This document shows positions 1-9,000 of a stretch of 64,000 bases of DNA, piece after piece. The position numbers and the translations under genes are program-made. A model generated the notes under the pieces. The model was not told the origin of the DNA, did no database searches, and saw only the letters and a list, made by a program, of their open reading frames with translations. Position 1 is the stretch's first letter; every line of letters begins with the position of its first letter. The stretch spans positions 558,001 through 622,000 of the forward strand of contig NZ_CP133217.1 in NCBI RefSeq assembly GCF_030930995.1, written 5' to 3'. This DNA is from Thiothrix subterranea (GTDB lineage: Bacteria; Pseudomonadota; Gammaproteobacteria; Thiotrichales; Thiotrichaceae).

Positions 1-326
1 GCTGCTGTGCCGGTCGCAGTGGCAGTAAACTCTGCTAAGGTAATGTCGTTGCTGGTATCCGTGTTAACTTTGGTAAACGCGGCGTTGACACGACGGGTTT
101 GGATGATATTTTCCAAACCTGCAAATTCAGCCAGTGTCAGGTCATCGTTAGTGTTGGTATTGGCTGCATTGAAATCAGCCGTTTTACCGGCAAGAACTTC
201 TTCAGCCGTGACCGTGCTATTAGCGTCGGTGTCGTATTCAGACATACCCGCACGAGCCAGCACCAAAGAAGAGGCAGACAACAGTACGCCAGCGACCAGT
301 AAAGACAGCGTTGTATTCGTTTTCAT
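1..326 (-). CDS. Secreted EF-hand repeat protein (3' end beyond window)
   Basis: The reading frame opens at an ATG at 326 and runs off the left edge, so only about the first 108 residues are visible. An N-terminal signal peptide (about residues 1-26, ending in a Leu-Ala-Arg-Ala stretch) is followed by three EF-hand-like loops. Their 12-residue pattern has Asp/Asn at positions 1, 3 and 5, Thr/Asp at 7, Thr at 9 and Glu at 12; they start near residues 32, 56 and 88. This suggests an exported calcium-binding protein. The loops are Thr/Asn-rich and lack the usual Gly at position 6, so calcium affinity is uncertain. A small inverted repeat (356-362 / 368-374) lies in the leader just upstream. No function beyond calcium binding can be inferred. 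Confidence 0.7.
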   Translation of the reverse strand, partial: MKTNTTLSLLVAGVLLSASSLVLARAGMSEYDTDANSTVTAEEVLAGKTADFNAANTNTNDDLTLAEFAGLENIIQTRRVNAAFTKVNTDTSNDITLAEFTATATGTA

Positions 327-383
327 CGTTATTGCTCCAAACATTTTTCAAAAGCCTTACCCCATACGGGTAAGTGTTGGTTG

Positions 384-411
384 ACCCGGTGCTACAACAC
401 CGGGTTTTTTT
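384..411 (+). terminator. Hairpin followed by T-run
   Basis: An 8-bp perfect stem (384-391 / 398-405) with a 6-nt loop is followed by seven T on the plus strand. It has the form of an intrinsic terminator for plus-strand transcription, but the flanking genes are both on the minus strand. On that strand the A-run precedes the stem and no U-run follows. It may block antisense transcription or act as a weak 3'-end structure for the lipoprotein gene ending at 439. Confidence 0.4.
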
Positions 412-438
412 ACGCCCCAGACGCGCTGGGGAATTCGG

Positions 439-1692
439 TTAGCGCCCTGACTCCCAATCATCAGGGGACGGTAAACGGGCGCGTTGCAAACGCAATACCT
501 TGAACGTGCCATCGGCTTGTAACAAGGCATCAACTTCCACGGCATCCCCCACATTCAGCAAAGCAAACGCGGTGCTGGTCTGACGGTTGATCGCATCCCG
601 CTCGCCCAGCAACATGCTCGCTTGATCGACCACAAACGTGCTACCTAATAACACGAAGCGTTGCCGAGCAGCGTCAATCGCAGTCAACGTGCCTTGCCAA
701 CGGATGTCCGCCGGAGCAGATTTAGCATGGCGTAATGCCACACGGCTGGCTTGTAATGTACCGTTAGTATCAATCACGCCTTCGACTTCCACCGCCAAAT
801 TCAATGCCAGTTCAGCGGCTTGCAAACCGTCAAAACGGGTATTGTTTTGCAGCATAACGGCTTGCCCATTCACACTAAAACGGCTGGCGGATTCGACGAC
901 GGTGATAATTCCTTCCACTTCCAAGCGGGTATTTTGTGGAAATTCTTTGCGCGTGGGCTTCCAGCGCACTTTACTGGCCAATACCGTTTGGCCTTGCAAG
1001 GCGCTACGGGTTTCAACCTCCACCCATTGGGCGTTTTGCAACATTGCGCCGGGGGCAAAGCCCTCCAGTTGCGCCGTAGAATAATCCACCACCAGCTCCC
1101 CCAAGCGGAAGGCAGCAATATCGGTTTGCAACGCAGTAACACTACCCGACAGTTTGAGTAACGAGCCGTCCTGCGGGTAACGTTGCTGGCGCAAGCTCAG
1201 GCTGGATGCGGTAATACTACCCGCCGCATCACGAACCCCGGAAACTTCCACCACATTCCCCACCCGCAATTCACTGAGTTGCGTTAAGCCGTGCAATACC
1301 GTCAAGTTATCGACATTAACCACTTGCCCCATGACGGTGACACTCACAGTGTCGCGGGAGGGCGCGGTCACTTCCCCGACCAACAGACTGTCAAAGCTGA
1401 CTTGGGTCGCGGTACTGCTGCTGCCGTCAGCGGCTGGCACACCCGTTACAGTCACGAACTCGCCGACACTAAACGCCGCTTGCCCGCTGACTATTTCACC
1501 ATCACGGAAAAACGTGGCTTGGTCGACGTCATAACGCACCCCGTTCACATAAATGCTGCCAAACCCGGTGATACGCCCGCTGGAAATGCCCGTGCCACTC
1601 ATGCCACCTTCTACCAGCAGCAGCGCTTCTTCCACACAACTGCTGAGAAATAGGGCAGTGAATAACGTTACCAGCACCTGCTTAATCTTCAT
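439..1692 (-). CDS. DUF5666-domain lipoprotein
   Basis: A 417-residue protein with a lipoprotein signal peptide: basic N-terminus, hydrophobic stretch and a Leu-Ser-Ser-Cys lipobox with Cys19. The mature part is a chain of repeated beta-rich modules of roughly 65-75 residues, each with a pattern like 'G.I......F.V.G..V' followed by 'V.V.G......L.A..V'. This matches the DUF5666 family, whose function is unknown. It is probably anchored to the outer membrane. It overlaps the upstream DUF6502 gene by 11 bp, implying translational coupling; this pair recurs in proteobacteria. The family call is from the repeat pattern only. Confidence 0.75.
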   Translation of the reverse strand: MKIKQVLVTLFTALFLSSCVEEALLLVEGGMSGTGISSGRITGFGSIYVNGVRYDVDQATFFRDGEIVSGQAAFSVGEFVTVTGVPAADGSSSTATQVSFDSLLVGEVTAPSRDTVSVTVMGQVVNVDNLTVLHGLTQLSELRVGNVVEVSGVRDAAGSITASSLSLRQQRYPQDGSLLKLSGSVTALQTDIAAFRLGELVVDYSTAQLEGFAPGAMLQNAQWVEVETRSALQGQTVLASKVRWKPTRKEFPQNTRLEVEGIITVVESASRFSVNGQAVMLQNNTRFDGLQAAELALNLAVEVEGVIDTNGTLQASRVALRHAKSAPADIRWQGTLTAIDAARQRFVLLGSTFVVDQASMLLGERDAINRQTSTAFALLNVGDAVEVDALLQADGTFKVLRLQRARLPSPDDWESGR

Positions 1693-2509
1693 GTTTTACA
1701 TCCTTGTTGGTGTTAACGGGCTGCTCAAAATAATAGATGCCAACACCCGCCTGCATTCGTCCTGTGCCACCTATTTCTGGATTACTGTCGCGGTCATGCT
1801 GGTAAAGCCAAGCATTGAAGCGCAGCAGCAATTGTTGTGCATCGCGTTGCACAAAGGCTCTGAATTCCGGTAACACCTCTTGGGGCAGGTTGTCGTAACT
1901 CACCTTACGTTGGTAACGCACATTCTCAGGGTTATCCGTGGTTAAGTTATGGTCGATCGTGTTAATCAGTAACGGCACATCCAGCCCTAACAACGCTACT
2001 TTTTCACCCTCATCACATTGCGGCACGTACACGGGGCTGAGTAACATCAGCGTACCGTCTGCATTTTCCGCCACGACTTGGATACGTTTCATTTCCTCCA
2101 ACATCGCGAAACTCGACATATCACCGCTGTAACGCTGCACCAAACGTTCAAAACTGCCCTGCTCCCCACGAAACGGCAGAACCGCCGGTTGCCCCGTGTG
2201 CGCATCCACAAATTCGGGATCGTGCAACCACCCGGTGAGAACACGCACGCCACGGTTGTAACGTTGGCTAATTTCTCCCCCCTCGCACTCCCGCAAAACT
2301 GCAACGTCTTTGCGCGTCAAACCGGTAATCGCGGCAATACGTGACGTCGTAACGCGCTCCCCCGCCCGTTGCAATTCCTGTTCCACCACTTCCACGTAAG
2401 CCTGCTTGACCAACAGGGTGAAGTCGCCCAAGGCAACGCCTTTGCGGTAGAGGATGCGCATCAATGCTTTAACGATGCGGTAGAAAGCGGTACGTAGTGT
2501 CTTGTCCAT
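1682..2509 (-). CDS. DUF6502 family protein
   Basis: A 275-residue soluble protein with no signal peptide. The N-terminal 75 residues look like a helix-rich, HTH-like segment in which an Arg-Ile-Ala-Ala-Ile-Thr-Gly-Leu-Thr stretch resembles a recognition unit. This arrangement is typical of the DUF6502 family. The function is unknown, though the HTH-like segment hints at DNA binding. The start at 2509 has no good Shine-Dalgarno; a 7-bp palindrome (2512-2529) sits directly against the start codon. The 3' end overlaps the DUF5666 lipoprotein gene, and the two are probably one transcript. Confidence 0.65.
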   Translation of the reverse strand: MDKTLRTAFYRIVKALMRILYRKGVALGDFTLLVKQAYVEVVEQELQRAGERVTTSRIAAITGLTRKDVAVLRECEGGEISQRYNRGVRVLTGWLHDPEFVDAHTGQPAVLPFRGEQGSFERLVQRYSGDMSSFAMLEEMKRIQVVAENADGTLMLLSPVYVPQCDEGEKVALLGLDVPLLINTIDHNLTTDNPENVRYQRKVSYDNLPQEVLPEFRAFVQRDAQQLLLRFNAWLYQHDRDSNPEIGGTGRMQAGVGIYYFEQPVNTNKDVKHED

Positions 2510-2511
2510 GG

Positions 2512-2529
2512 ATGGGAATTTTTTCCCAT
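2512..2529 (-). promoter_or_regulatory. Palindrome next to the DUF6502 start codon
   Basis: A perfect 7-bp inverted repeat (2512-2518 / 2523-2529) with a 4-nt T/A spacer lies 3 bp upstream of the ATG at 2509. It could be an operator, possibly autoregulatory because the gene encodes an HTH-like protein, or an RNA hairpin limiting ribosome access. Only the symmetry is observed. Confidence 0.35.
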
Positions 2530-2651
2530 TTTAAGCCTGCCGTCAAGAAATTTATGCCGATTCATTATCCTTTTATCGGTAGAGGGGTGTCTTTGGTGGT
2601 TATCTCACTTGAAAATGTGACCCATAAGTGATTCATTTTGGAAGTTTTCGC

Positions 2652-2657
2652 TATAAT
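2652..2657 (+). promoter_or_regulatory. -10 element for the SPOR-domain gene
   Basis: A perfect TATAAT lies 33 bp upstream of the ATG at 2691. No convincing -35 hexamer is present at 16-18 bp spacing, so this may be a weak or activator-dependent sigma-70 promoter. Confidence 0.45.
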
Positions 2658-2690
2658 CACCAGACACCCTAACTATCGAGACACCACACC

Positions 2691-3383
2691 ATGACCAAAG
2701 ATTTCAAAAAACAGGCAGCGTCTGGCAGTGCTTTTGGGCAATACGGTTTGGGCTGGATGGTCGGCGGCGTGGCTATCGGACTCATTATCGGCGCAGGCAT
2801 GTACGCCCTTGCCAACAAAGGCAATGCGCCAGATACGAACGCCACCAACCCACCCGGCATCAGCAACACCACCAGCCTCGGTGATAGCGCCACTTCACCC
2901 GATTCCACCTTGATCGCCAGCAATACGCCGAATGCGGCGGATAATTTGCCAGAACCAGCCCCCGATGAAGCCCCCGGCTTCAGCTATCACGCGGTATTGC
3001 CGCAACTGGAAATAGACGTACCATTGGCGGTGCAGGTTGAACAAGCGGCTGTTCCGCCCAAACCCGCTGCGGACAAAAAACCCGCTCTGGCGGATACCCA
3101 AACAGCAGCCCCCCCCAAACCAGAAACCAAGAAACCCACTCCGGCAGCCATTAGCGGCTCCAACGCTTTCCAGATTGGTTCTTACAAAACCCAAGACCAA
3201 GCCGCCGACATGCAAAGCCGTTTAAAGAAAAAAGGGCTGAGCAGCCGCATCGAAACCGCCAATATTCAGGGCGCAACGTGGTTTCGGGTGCGCGTAGGGC
3301 CTGCGACTTCCCCTGAAATGCTGCAACAATGGCAACAAACTTTATCTGGAATGGGAATTAGCCCCATGGCCATTCGTATGTAA
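2691..3383 (+). CDS. SPOR-domain inner-membrane protein (FtsN-like architecture)
   Basis: A 230-residue bitopic protein. A short cytoplasmic N-terminus is followed by one membrane helix (about residues 20-41), a long Pro/Ala/Lys-rich periplasmic linker (about 45-150) and a C-terminal SPOR domain (about 153-230). SPOR domains bind denuded glycan strands at division septa. The architecture is that of FtsN or DedD, but such short SPOR proteins are common and the essential FtsN helices cannot be confirmed by eye, so no symbol is given. A TATAAT box sits 33 bp upstream. It is followed after 48 bp by a Bax-inhibitor-1 gene on the same strand. Confidence 0.85.
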   Translation: MTKDFKKQAASGSAFGQYGLGWMVGGVAIGLIIGAGMYALANKGNAPDTNATNPPGISNTTSLGDSATSPDSTLIASNTPNAADNLPEPAPDEAPGFSYHAVLPQLEIDVPLAVQVEQAAVPPKPAADKKPALADTQTAAPPKPETKKPTPAAISGSNAFQIGSYKTQDQAADMQSRLKKKGLSSRIETANIQGATWFRVRVGPATSPEMLQQWQQTLSGMGISPMAIRM

Positions 3384-3431
3384 TGATTACTACCATTTCA
3401 TTGACTTAACGAAAACAAGGGAGACACTAAC

Positions 3432-4148
3432 ATGGCATACTTGGATATGAATTCGGGTACACTGGTTGCCAATGCCAGTGAAACCGAACGGGCGGGCTTC
3501 ATTCGCCGCACTTACCTGCATCTAGGCGGCGCAATTGCAGCTTACGCGGCACTCACCACGTTACTGATCCAATCTGGCGTCGCGAAACCGCTGATGCAAC
3601 TGATGCAAGGCAGTATGTGGAGCTGGGTGATTGTGATGGCGCTATTCATGGGCGCATCGTATTTCGCAGACAAATGGGCGCATTCAGCGATTTCCAAAGA
3701 AATGCAGTATGCCGGTTTGGGGATGTACGTTGCTGCCTTCTCACTGATTTCCACGCCGCTGATTTACGGCGCGTTGAATTTCGCCCCTAACCCCAATGTG
3801 CTGCCCAGTGCGGCGCTGCTGACTTTGATGCTGGCGGGCGGTATTACCTTCACTGCATTCACTACCCGTAAGAACTTTTCGTTTTTAGCGCCGTTTATTA
3901 CCGTCGGTAGCTTTATCGCACTGGGTGTGATCTTAGCCAGTATGCTGTTTGGGTTTACCTTAGGGTTGGTGTTTTTTGGCGTTATGATTGTGTTTGCGGG
4001 TGCGGTGATGTTGTACCAAACGTCGCAAATGATTCACGAATACCATACTGATCAGCATGTTGGCGCTTCACTGGGGTTATTTTCCAGTGTCGGTTTAATG
4101 TTCTGGTATATTGTACAATTCATGATGAGCTTGACAGGCAACGACTAA
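3432..4148 (+). CDS. Bax inhibitor-1/YccA family membrane protein
   Basis: A 238-residue polytopic protein with about seven membrane helices after a short cytosolic N-terminus. It matches the BI-1 (UPF0005, YccA/YbhL) family in length and in the C-terminal sequence before the last helix. E. coli YccA interacts with FtsH, and some BI-1 proteins conduct calcium; which applies here cannot be told. A good GGGAG Shine-Dalgarno precedes the ATG. A strong intrinsic terminator follows the stop codon, so this gene ends the small SPOR/BI-1 unit. Confidence 0.88.
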   Translation: MAYLDMNSGTLVANASETERAGFIRRTYLHLGGAIAAYAALTTLLIQSGVAKPLMQLMQGSMWSWVIVMALFMGASYFADKWAHSAISKEMQYAGLGMYVAAFSLISTPLIYGALNFAPNPNVLPSAALLTLMLAGGITFTAFTTRKNFSFLAPFITVGSFIALGVILASMLFGFTLGLVFFGVMIVFAGAVMLYQTSQMIHEYHTDQHVGASLGLFSSVGLMFWYIVQFMMSLTGND

Positions 4149-4176
4149 GCCTCACGCCTTCAATGAGTTTGAATGG

Positions 4177-4199
4177 GGCGTCCTGCGGGACGCCTTTTT
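4177..4199 (+). terminator. Intrinsic terminator after the BI-1 gene
   Basis: A 7-bp GC-rich stem (4177-4183 / 4188-4194) with a 4-nt loop is followed by five T. It lies 28 bp after the BI-1 stop codon and 40 bp before apaH. Confidence 0.85.
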
Positions 4200-4238
4200 A
4201 TTGTGCGTAATAAACAGGTAAATTAAACAGGTAAACAC

Positions 4239-5075
4239 ATGGCGACTTACGCAATCGGTGATTTACAAGGGTGTTACGACCCACTCATGCGCCTTTTGGA
4301 CAAACTGCGCTTTGACCCTCGGCAAGATACGCTGTGGTTTGCCGGGGATTTGGTAAATCGTGGCAAACAATCGCTGGAAACCTTACGCTTTGTGCGTTCC
4401 CTACGGGATGCTGCTGTGTGTGTCTTGGGCAACCATGACATCAGTTTGCTGGCGGCACATTATGGGCTACGTAAAGCGCACAAAAGTCTGAAACTATTGC
4501 TGGATGCGCCCGATTACTCCGAACTGATTACTTGGTTAGCGCAACGCCCGCTATTGCACGTCGATGCCCAACTAGGGTACGCCATGAGTCATGCGGGCAT
4601 TTCCCCGCAGTGGGATTTAGCCACCGCGCAAGCGTGCGCCCGTGAAGTCGAAGCCGAGCTTAGCAGCCCTCGCGCAGCCAAATGGTTAGCACAAGTTTAC
4701 GGCGATCAACCGGATACCTGGAATCCGGCAGACAGTCAGCCAGACCGCCACCGTTACATCCTAAATGCTTTCACCCGAATGCGTTATTGCCGAGCGGATG
4801 GCAGCCTCGAATTTGAAGCGAAAGGCAATCCGTTTGAGGCGAATAAATCACCGATTGTAACAACGACGGAACTTATTCCGTGGTTTAACACTCCAACCAA
4901 ACAATCGCTGGGTGTAACCGTGTTATTTGGACATTGGTCTACTTTGGGATACCATAATGGAAATGATGTCATTGCGCTGGACACGGGCTGTGTATGGGGC
5001 GGTCAACTCAGCGCTATTAGAATCGATATAAAAAACCAACAACCTACCTGCATTCGATGTGACGACTATGGCTGA
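4239..5075 (+). CDS. apaH: Symmetrical bis(5'-nucleosyl)-tetraphosphatase ApaH
   Basis: A 278-residue enzyme of the PPP metallophosphatase superfamily that hydrolyses Ap4A to two ADP; some ApaH proteins also remove nucleoside-tetraphosphate caps from RNA. Metal-binding motifs are present in order: GDLQGCYD (residues 7-14), GDLVNRG (36-42) and GNHD (64-67), with later histidines in the family pattern. Gln10 occupies the place of the His seen in E. coli ApaH, a variation common in other ApaH proteins. Length matches E. coli (280). Unlike in E. coli, apaG is not adjacent (it lies at 38712-39095). The 3' end overlaps the next gene by 8 bp. Confidence 0.95.
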   Translation: MATYAIGDLQGCYDPLMRLLDKLRFDPRQDTLWFAGDLVNRGKQSLETLRFVRSLRDAAVCVLGNHDISLLAAHYGLRKAHKSLKLLLDAPDYSELITWLAQRPLLHVDAQLGYAMSHAGISPQWDLATAQACAREVEAELSSPRAAKWLAQVYGDQPDTWNPADSQPDRHRYILNAFTRMRYCRADGSLEFEAKGNPFEANKSPIVTTTELIPWFNTPTKQSLGVTVLFGHWSTLGYHNGNDVIALDTGCVWGGQLSAIRIDIKNQQPTCIRCDDYG

Positions 5076-5556
5076 TGAAAAGAAAGACACTGAACCCAGC
5101 AGCTACGCTGGTACTGTAAAAGTAGCAATCCGTGGACGCGATTATTACGTGCATATTTCCGCGCCCATGCCAATGATGTCCTTGGAAGATTTGCAAAAAG
5201 GGCTGGAACGTAACCGCGCCATTATCAAAGCAAGCCAAGAAACCATGCGCGACATGTTCACGCGGGAAGCGTTTGAGTACGCCGCACCTTGGCTATTGAA
5301 TTATGATGGCCCCACCCAAGACGCCATTCAAGCGCATATCAATATCAATATGTTAGTGCCACTGATCAACCTCAAAGGCGGCTCTGCCAACTACGAAAAG
5401 CCCGAAACCTTTCCGGTCAAACAACGTATCGAGATGATGCGCAACGTTGCTGAAAAAAGCGTATTCGTGGATAGAATGCTCAACCAAAACACCATGAACA
5501 CCGCCATTACCATGACGTTTATGCTCGCAGTGGTTTTAGGGCTGGTGCTACTCTAG
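5068..5556 (+). CDS. Unknown protein with C-terminal membrane anchor
   Basis: A 162-residue protein of unrecognised family. The ATG at 5068 overlaps the apaH stop by 8 bp; a GTG at 5059 in the same frame is possible but overlaps more. The body is polar and helical. A single hydrophobic segment occupies the last 18 or so residues, so it looks like a tail-anchored inner-membrane protein with its bulk in the cytoplasm. Tight coupling to apaH suggests co-transcription. Its stop lies in a 9-bp stretch (5548-5556) shared with the convergent chpC stop, each strand using TAG. No function is proposed. Confidence 0.7.
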   Translation: MADEKKDTEPSSYAGTVKVAIRGRDYYVHISAPMPMMSLEDLQKGLERNRAIIKASQETMRDMFTREAFEYAAPWLLNYDGPTQDAIQAHININMLVPLINLKGGSANYEKPETFPVKQRIEMMRNVAEKSVFVDRMLNQNTMNTAITMTFMLAVVLGLVLL

Positions 5557-6045
5557 CAGCGCGGCATCGGGCTGTTCCGCCGTCAGTTGCAATACTTCGG
5601 CGACGACCGCTTCAATCGTCGGCAAATCAGGGATGAAACACAGCAAATGTGAGGCGCGTACTTGGCGTGCCACATACGGGCAACGCTGCACATTGCCGCT
5701 GTGATCATCGCGCAAGGTATCCGGCAAAATATCCAAGGTGTTCAAGCCGCCCTGCACCCGCAATGCAATAAACGGCAAGGCGGGCAAAGCGGAGACCGTG
5801 TGCAAAATTAAGCACTTACCTTCATCCGACTCACCTGCCGCGTCTTGCATACACAGGGATTCCAGTGATACCACTGGGATTTGCCGGTTGCGCCACTGTA
5901 ACCAGCCTTCCAAGCCCGGATGTTCCGAGGGCGTTAGTTCGCCCCCCGTTACCAATTCTGCCATCAAATTGACTGGCAAGATCAAACTGCCGTGATGCAG
6001 GCGCACGATCAGGCTTTTGATCGCGGGTTGTAGTGCGGGGTTCAT
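5548..6045 (-). CDS. chpC: CheW-like adaptor ChpC
   Basis: A 165-residue CheW-domain protein, the last gene of the Pil-Chp operon. The ATG at 6045 overlaps the chpA stop (ATGA), indicating translational coupling; an in-frame start 18 bp upstream would sit inside chpA. The sequence has the CheW hydrophobic beta-strand pattern, including a Leu-Gln-Trp-Arg-Asn...Ile-Pro-Val-Val-Ser segment. In Pseudomonas aeruginosa ChpC is a second CheW-like adaptor that may link extra receptors to ChpA. Identity rests on position plus the CheW fold, so other CheW names are possible. The convergent unknown gene overlaps its last 9 bp. Confidence 0.75.
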   Translation of the reverse strand: MNPALQPAIKSLIVRLHHGSLILPVNLMAELVTGGELTPSEHPGLEGWLQWRNRQIPVVSLESLCMQDAAGESDEGKCLILHTVSALPALPFIALRVQGGLNTLDILPDTLRDDHSGNVQRCPYVARQVRASHLLCFIPDLPTIEAVVAEVLQLTAEQPDAALLE

Positions 6046-9000
6046 GCGGGTTGATCCTCCCATTCGTGGGTATTGTTGGCGTCATGCCCACTGGCTAATA
6101 CCTCTTGCAAAGCATCCAGCAGCACGTCGTTTTGGTAAGGTTTGCCGAGGAAGCCGGTAGCACCCAAGGCTCCGGCGTGTTCGCGGTGTTTTTGCGCAGT
6201 ACGCGAACTGATCATAATCACCGGCAACCGCGCCCATTGCGGGTCACGTCGCAGATGCCCCAGCAATTCAAAGCCATCCATGCGCGGCATTTCAATATCC
6301 AGCAACACCACATTCGGCTGGAATTCGGCAATGCGTTCCAGCGCCTCCATGCCGTCTTTCGCCGTCAGCACCGTGTATTCACGGCTATTGAGGAATTTTT
6401 CCGTGACGCGGCGCACCGTAATCGAATCATCCACCACCAACACCCGTGGCGGCCCGTTGGGTTCTGCCGGTGCAGGCATTTCTTCAACGGCAAGTACCAG
6501 CGGCAAAGCGGAAGCGGTTTCCGCCAAGCGTGCCAATTCTGCCATATCCGGCACCAGGTATACGCTGCCATCCGGTGCTACCGTCGCTGCCGAATACAAA
6601 CGGCAACTTTTGAACAAGGTTCCCAAAGGTTGCAACACCACTTCGCGCCGCCCGCGAATGTGATCAATAATCCACGCCAAAGCGCGTCCCTGCCACTGAA
6701 TAAACACCACCGGGAAACGCTCATCGGCCGCGAACACCGGCTCCACCCGTTGCCCACCCAAAACCTCCGCCAGATGATGCAAAGCGTAAGCTTCCCCCGC
6801 AAACATCAGCTTGTCAGCATCCGCTTGCAGCGCGGCGTGAAGCTGTTGCCCAGACAAACGCGCCAGCCCTTGCACCCCCGTAATCGGCAAGGCATACACT
6901 TGAGTTTGCACTTCAACCAACAACACCGGGTTCACCACCAACGTAAACGGCAAATGCATCGCAAACGTGGTGCCTTCACCGGGCGTCGAACTGATTTGCA
7001 AACTGCCGCCCAAGGCTTTGAGTTCGGAATGCACCACATCCATGCCGATGCCGCGCCCCGAAATTTGGCTGATGGTTTCGGCGGTCGAAAAACCGGGGCG
7101 CAAAATCAGCCGATCCAATTCCGCTTCGGGTAATTCTAACCCTTTGCCGACCAAACCCATTTCGATGGCACGCTGCCGCAAACGCTCACGATTCAAACCC
7201 CGCCCGTCATCACGGAAGCGGATCACGATTTCATTGTCGTCGCGGCTAATGGTCAAGGTAATGTTGCCAGTAGGCGCTTTGCCCGCCTGTTCGCGCTCTT
7301 CTGGGGTTTCCAAACCGTGCGAAATGGCATTACGGATCAAATGCTCCAGCGGTGCTGTCATGTTTTGCAACAAATTACGGTCGAGTTCGCAGTCTTCGCC
7401 TTGCACCTCCAGTGCGACTTGCTTGCCCAATTCACTCGCCACTTGCCGGGTCAAACGGCGTAAGCGCGGCACTAACATGGTGACAGCCACCAAGCGCGTA
7501 TCCAGCAAATCGCGCTGAAGTTTGCGGGTGGTGCGCATATCGGCTTGCAATAATTGCTCACCTTTACGCACTTGAGCGGCTAAATCCACTTCCAAATTCA
7601 CCAAATCGTTCAAGCTTTCCGCCAGTGAGCGCGAGATGCGCTGAACTTCGGCGTATTGATCCATTTCCAGCGGGTCAAAATCGGCAGCGTTAGCATTGGT
7701 GCTCGTTTTGCTGGCTTGCAAGCGTTTGCTGCGCCCATCGTGAATGCGGGCTTCGCTTTCTACTTCCAAAGTACGGATTTGCTGACGCAAACGTGCCACG
7801 GTGCGTACCAATTCATCCACGTCCATCCCCATGCTGCTGAGGTGTTCGGACATGTGTACTTGTTGCACATTGAGTTCCACCACACGGTCGATCAGGTTAT
7901 CCACAAACAAAGCGGGTAAACGGATGGTTTCGTGCGGGTTACTGACATTGGCGCTGCTGGATGGGGTCGCATCCGGGGCAGGTGTGGCGCGAGAAGTGCT
8001 ATCCAGCACACTAATATCGGGCAAACTGTCTGCTTGTTCTTGCAACAAACGCTCCAGCAAACTACCGGATTCGGCCTGTGCGGTACGTTGCCGCACCCAA
8101 GCATCCGCTAGTGGCGCAGGCATTGGTGCAACAAGCGGCGCCACTGCTGCGAGATTTGGCGGTTCTGCCACAACTGGCGTTGCCGGTATCATGCTGATGG
8201 GCGGCGTATTGACGGGTGCGTTCGGTTGATTCAAGGCTTCGGTCAAGGTGTGCAAGCGATCAACCGCCACTTGCAAATGCTCAATATCGGCATCCGACAC
8301 CCGTCCAACCCCGTGCAAATGGCTTAACAAGGTTTCAGCGTCATGGCTGACATCGGCTAATGAAGCCAATTGCGCCATGCGTGCGCCCCCTTTGAGGGTG
8401 TGAAATTCGCGTTCGAGTTCGCGGATAATGTCACGTTCTTCCGGGGATTCGCGCAAATTTTCCAGATTACGGTCGAGCGCCTGAAGCTGTTCAGGGACTT
8501 CTTCCCAGAACAATTGCCAAATCATCCGCGATTCGGCATCGGCTTCCGCTGCATCATCGACTTCCGGTGCGGATTCTGGCGCTGGTTCCAGCGTCGTCAC
8601 AAAATCAAATACAGGTTCGGAAGCAGGTGTAGGAACACTTTCCGGCTCAATATCACTAATGAAATCAAGCACTGATTCGGGTTCGGGCGCAGGAACGCTT
8701 TCCGGCTCAATATCACTAATGAAATCAAGTACTGATTCGGGTTCGGGCACAGGAACGCTTTCCGGCTCAATATCACTAATGAAATCAAGCACAGGTTCGG
8801 GTAGCAGTTCGGGCAACGGTTCGGGTAGCGGTTCGGGCAACGGCGCGGGTTTTACGATAGGTTCTGCGGCGGAAAAATCCCACGTTTCCAGTGGCGCGGC
8901 TTCTGGCGGGAGTAAGACCGTTTCGGCTTCAGCAATGATGCGTTCAACCCGTGCATCTTTTTGTGAGGCGTTCAGGAAAAAATCGAGTCGCGCCCGCAAT

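Noticed and set aside
7-384. Plus-strand frame of 125 codons at the left edge
   Set aside because: It opposes a minus-strand frame with a signal peptide and EF-hand loops and has no family resemblance.
384-411. Strong terminator for the minus-strand lipoprotein gene
   Set aside because: The T-run follows the stem only on the plus strand, so it is listed only as a weakly supported plus-strand hairpin.
6105-7133. 342-codon plus-strand frame opposite chpA
   Set aside because: Its composition is His/Arg/Gln-heavy, typical of an antisense shadow; the minus-strand frame encodes kinase, CheW and receiver domains.
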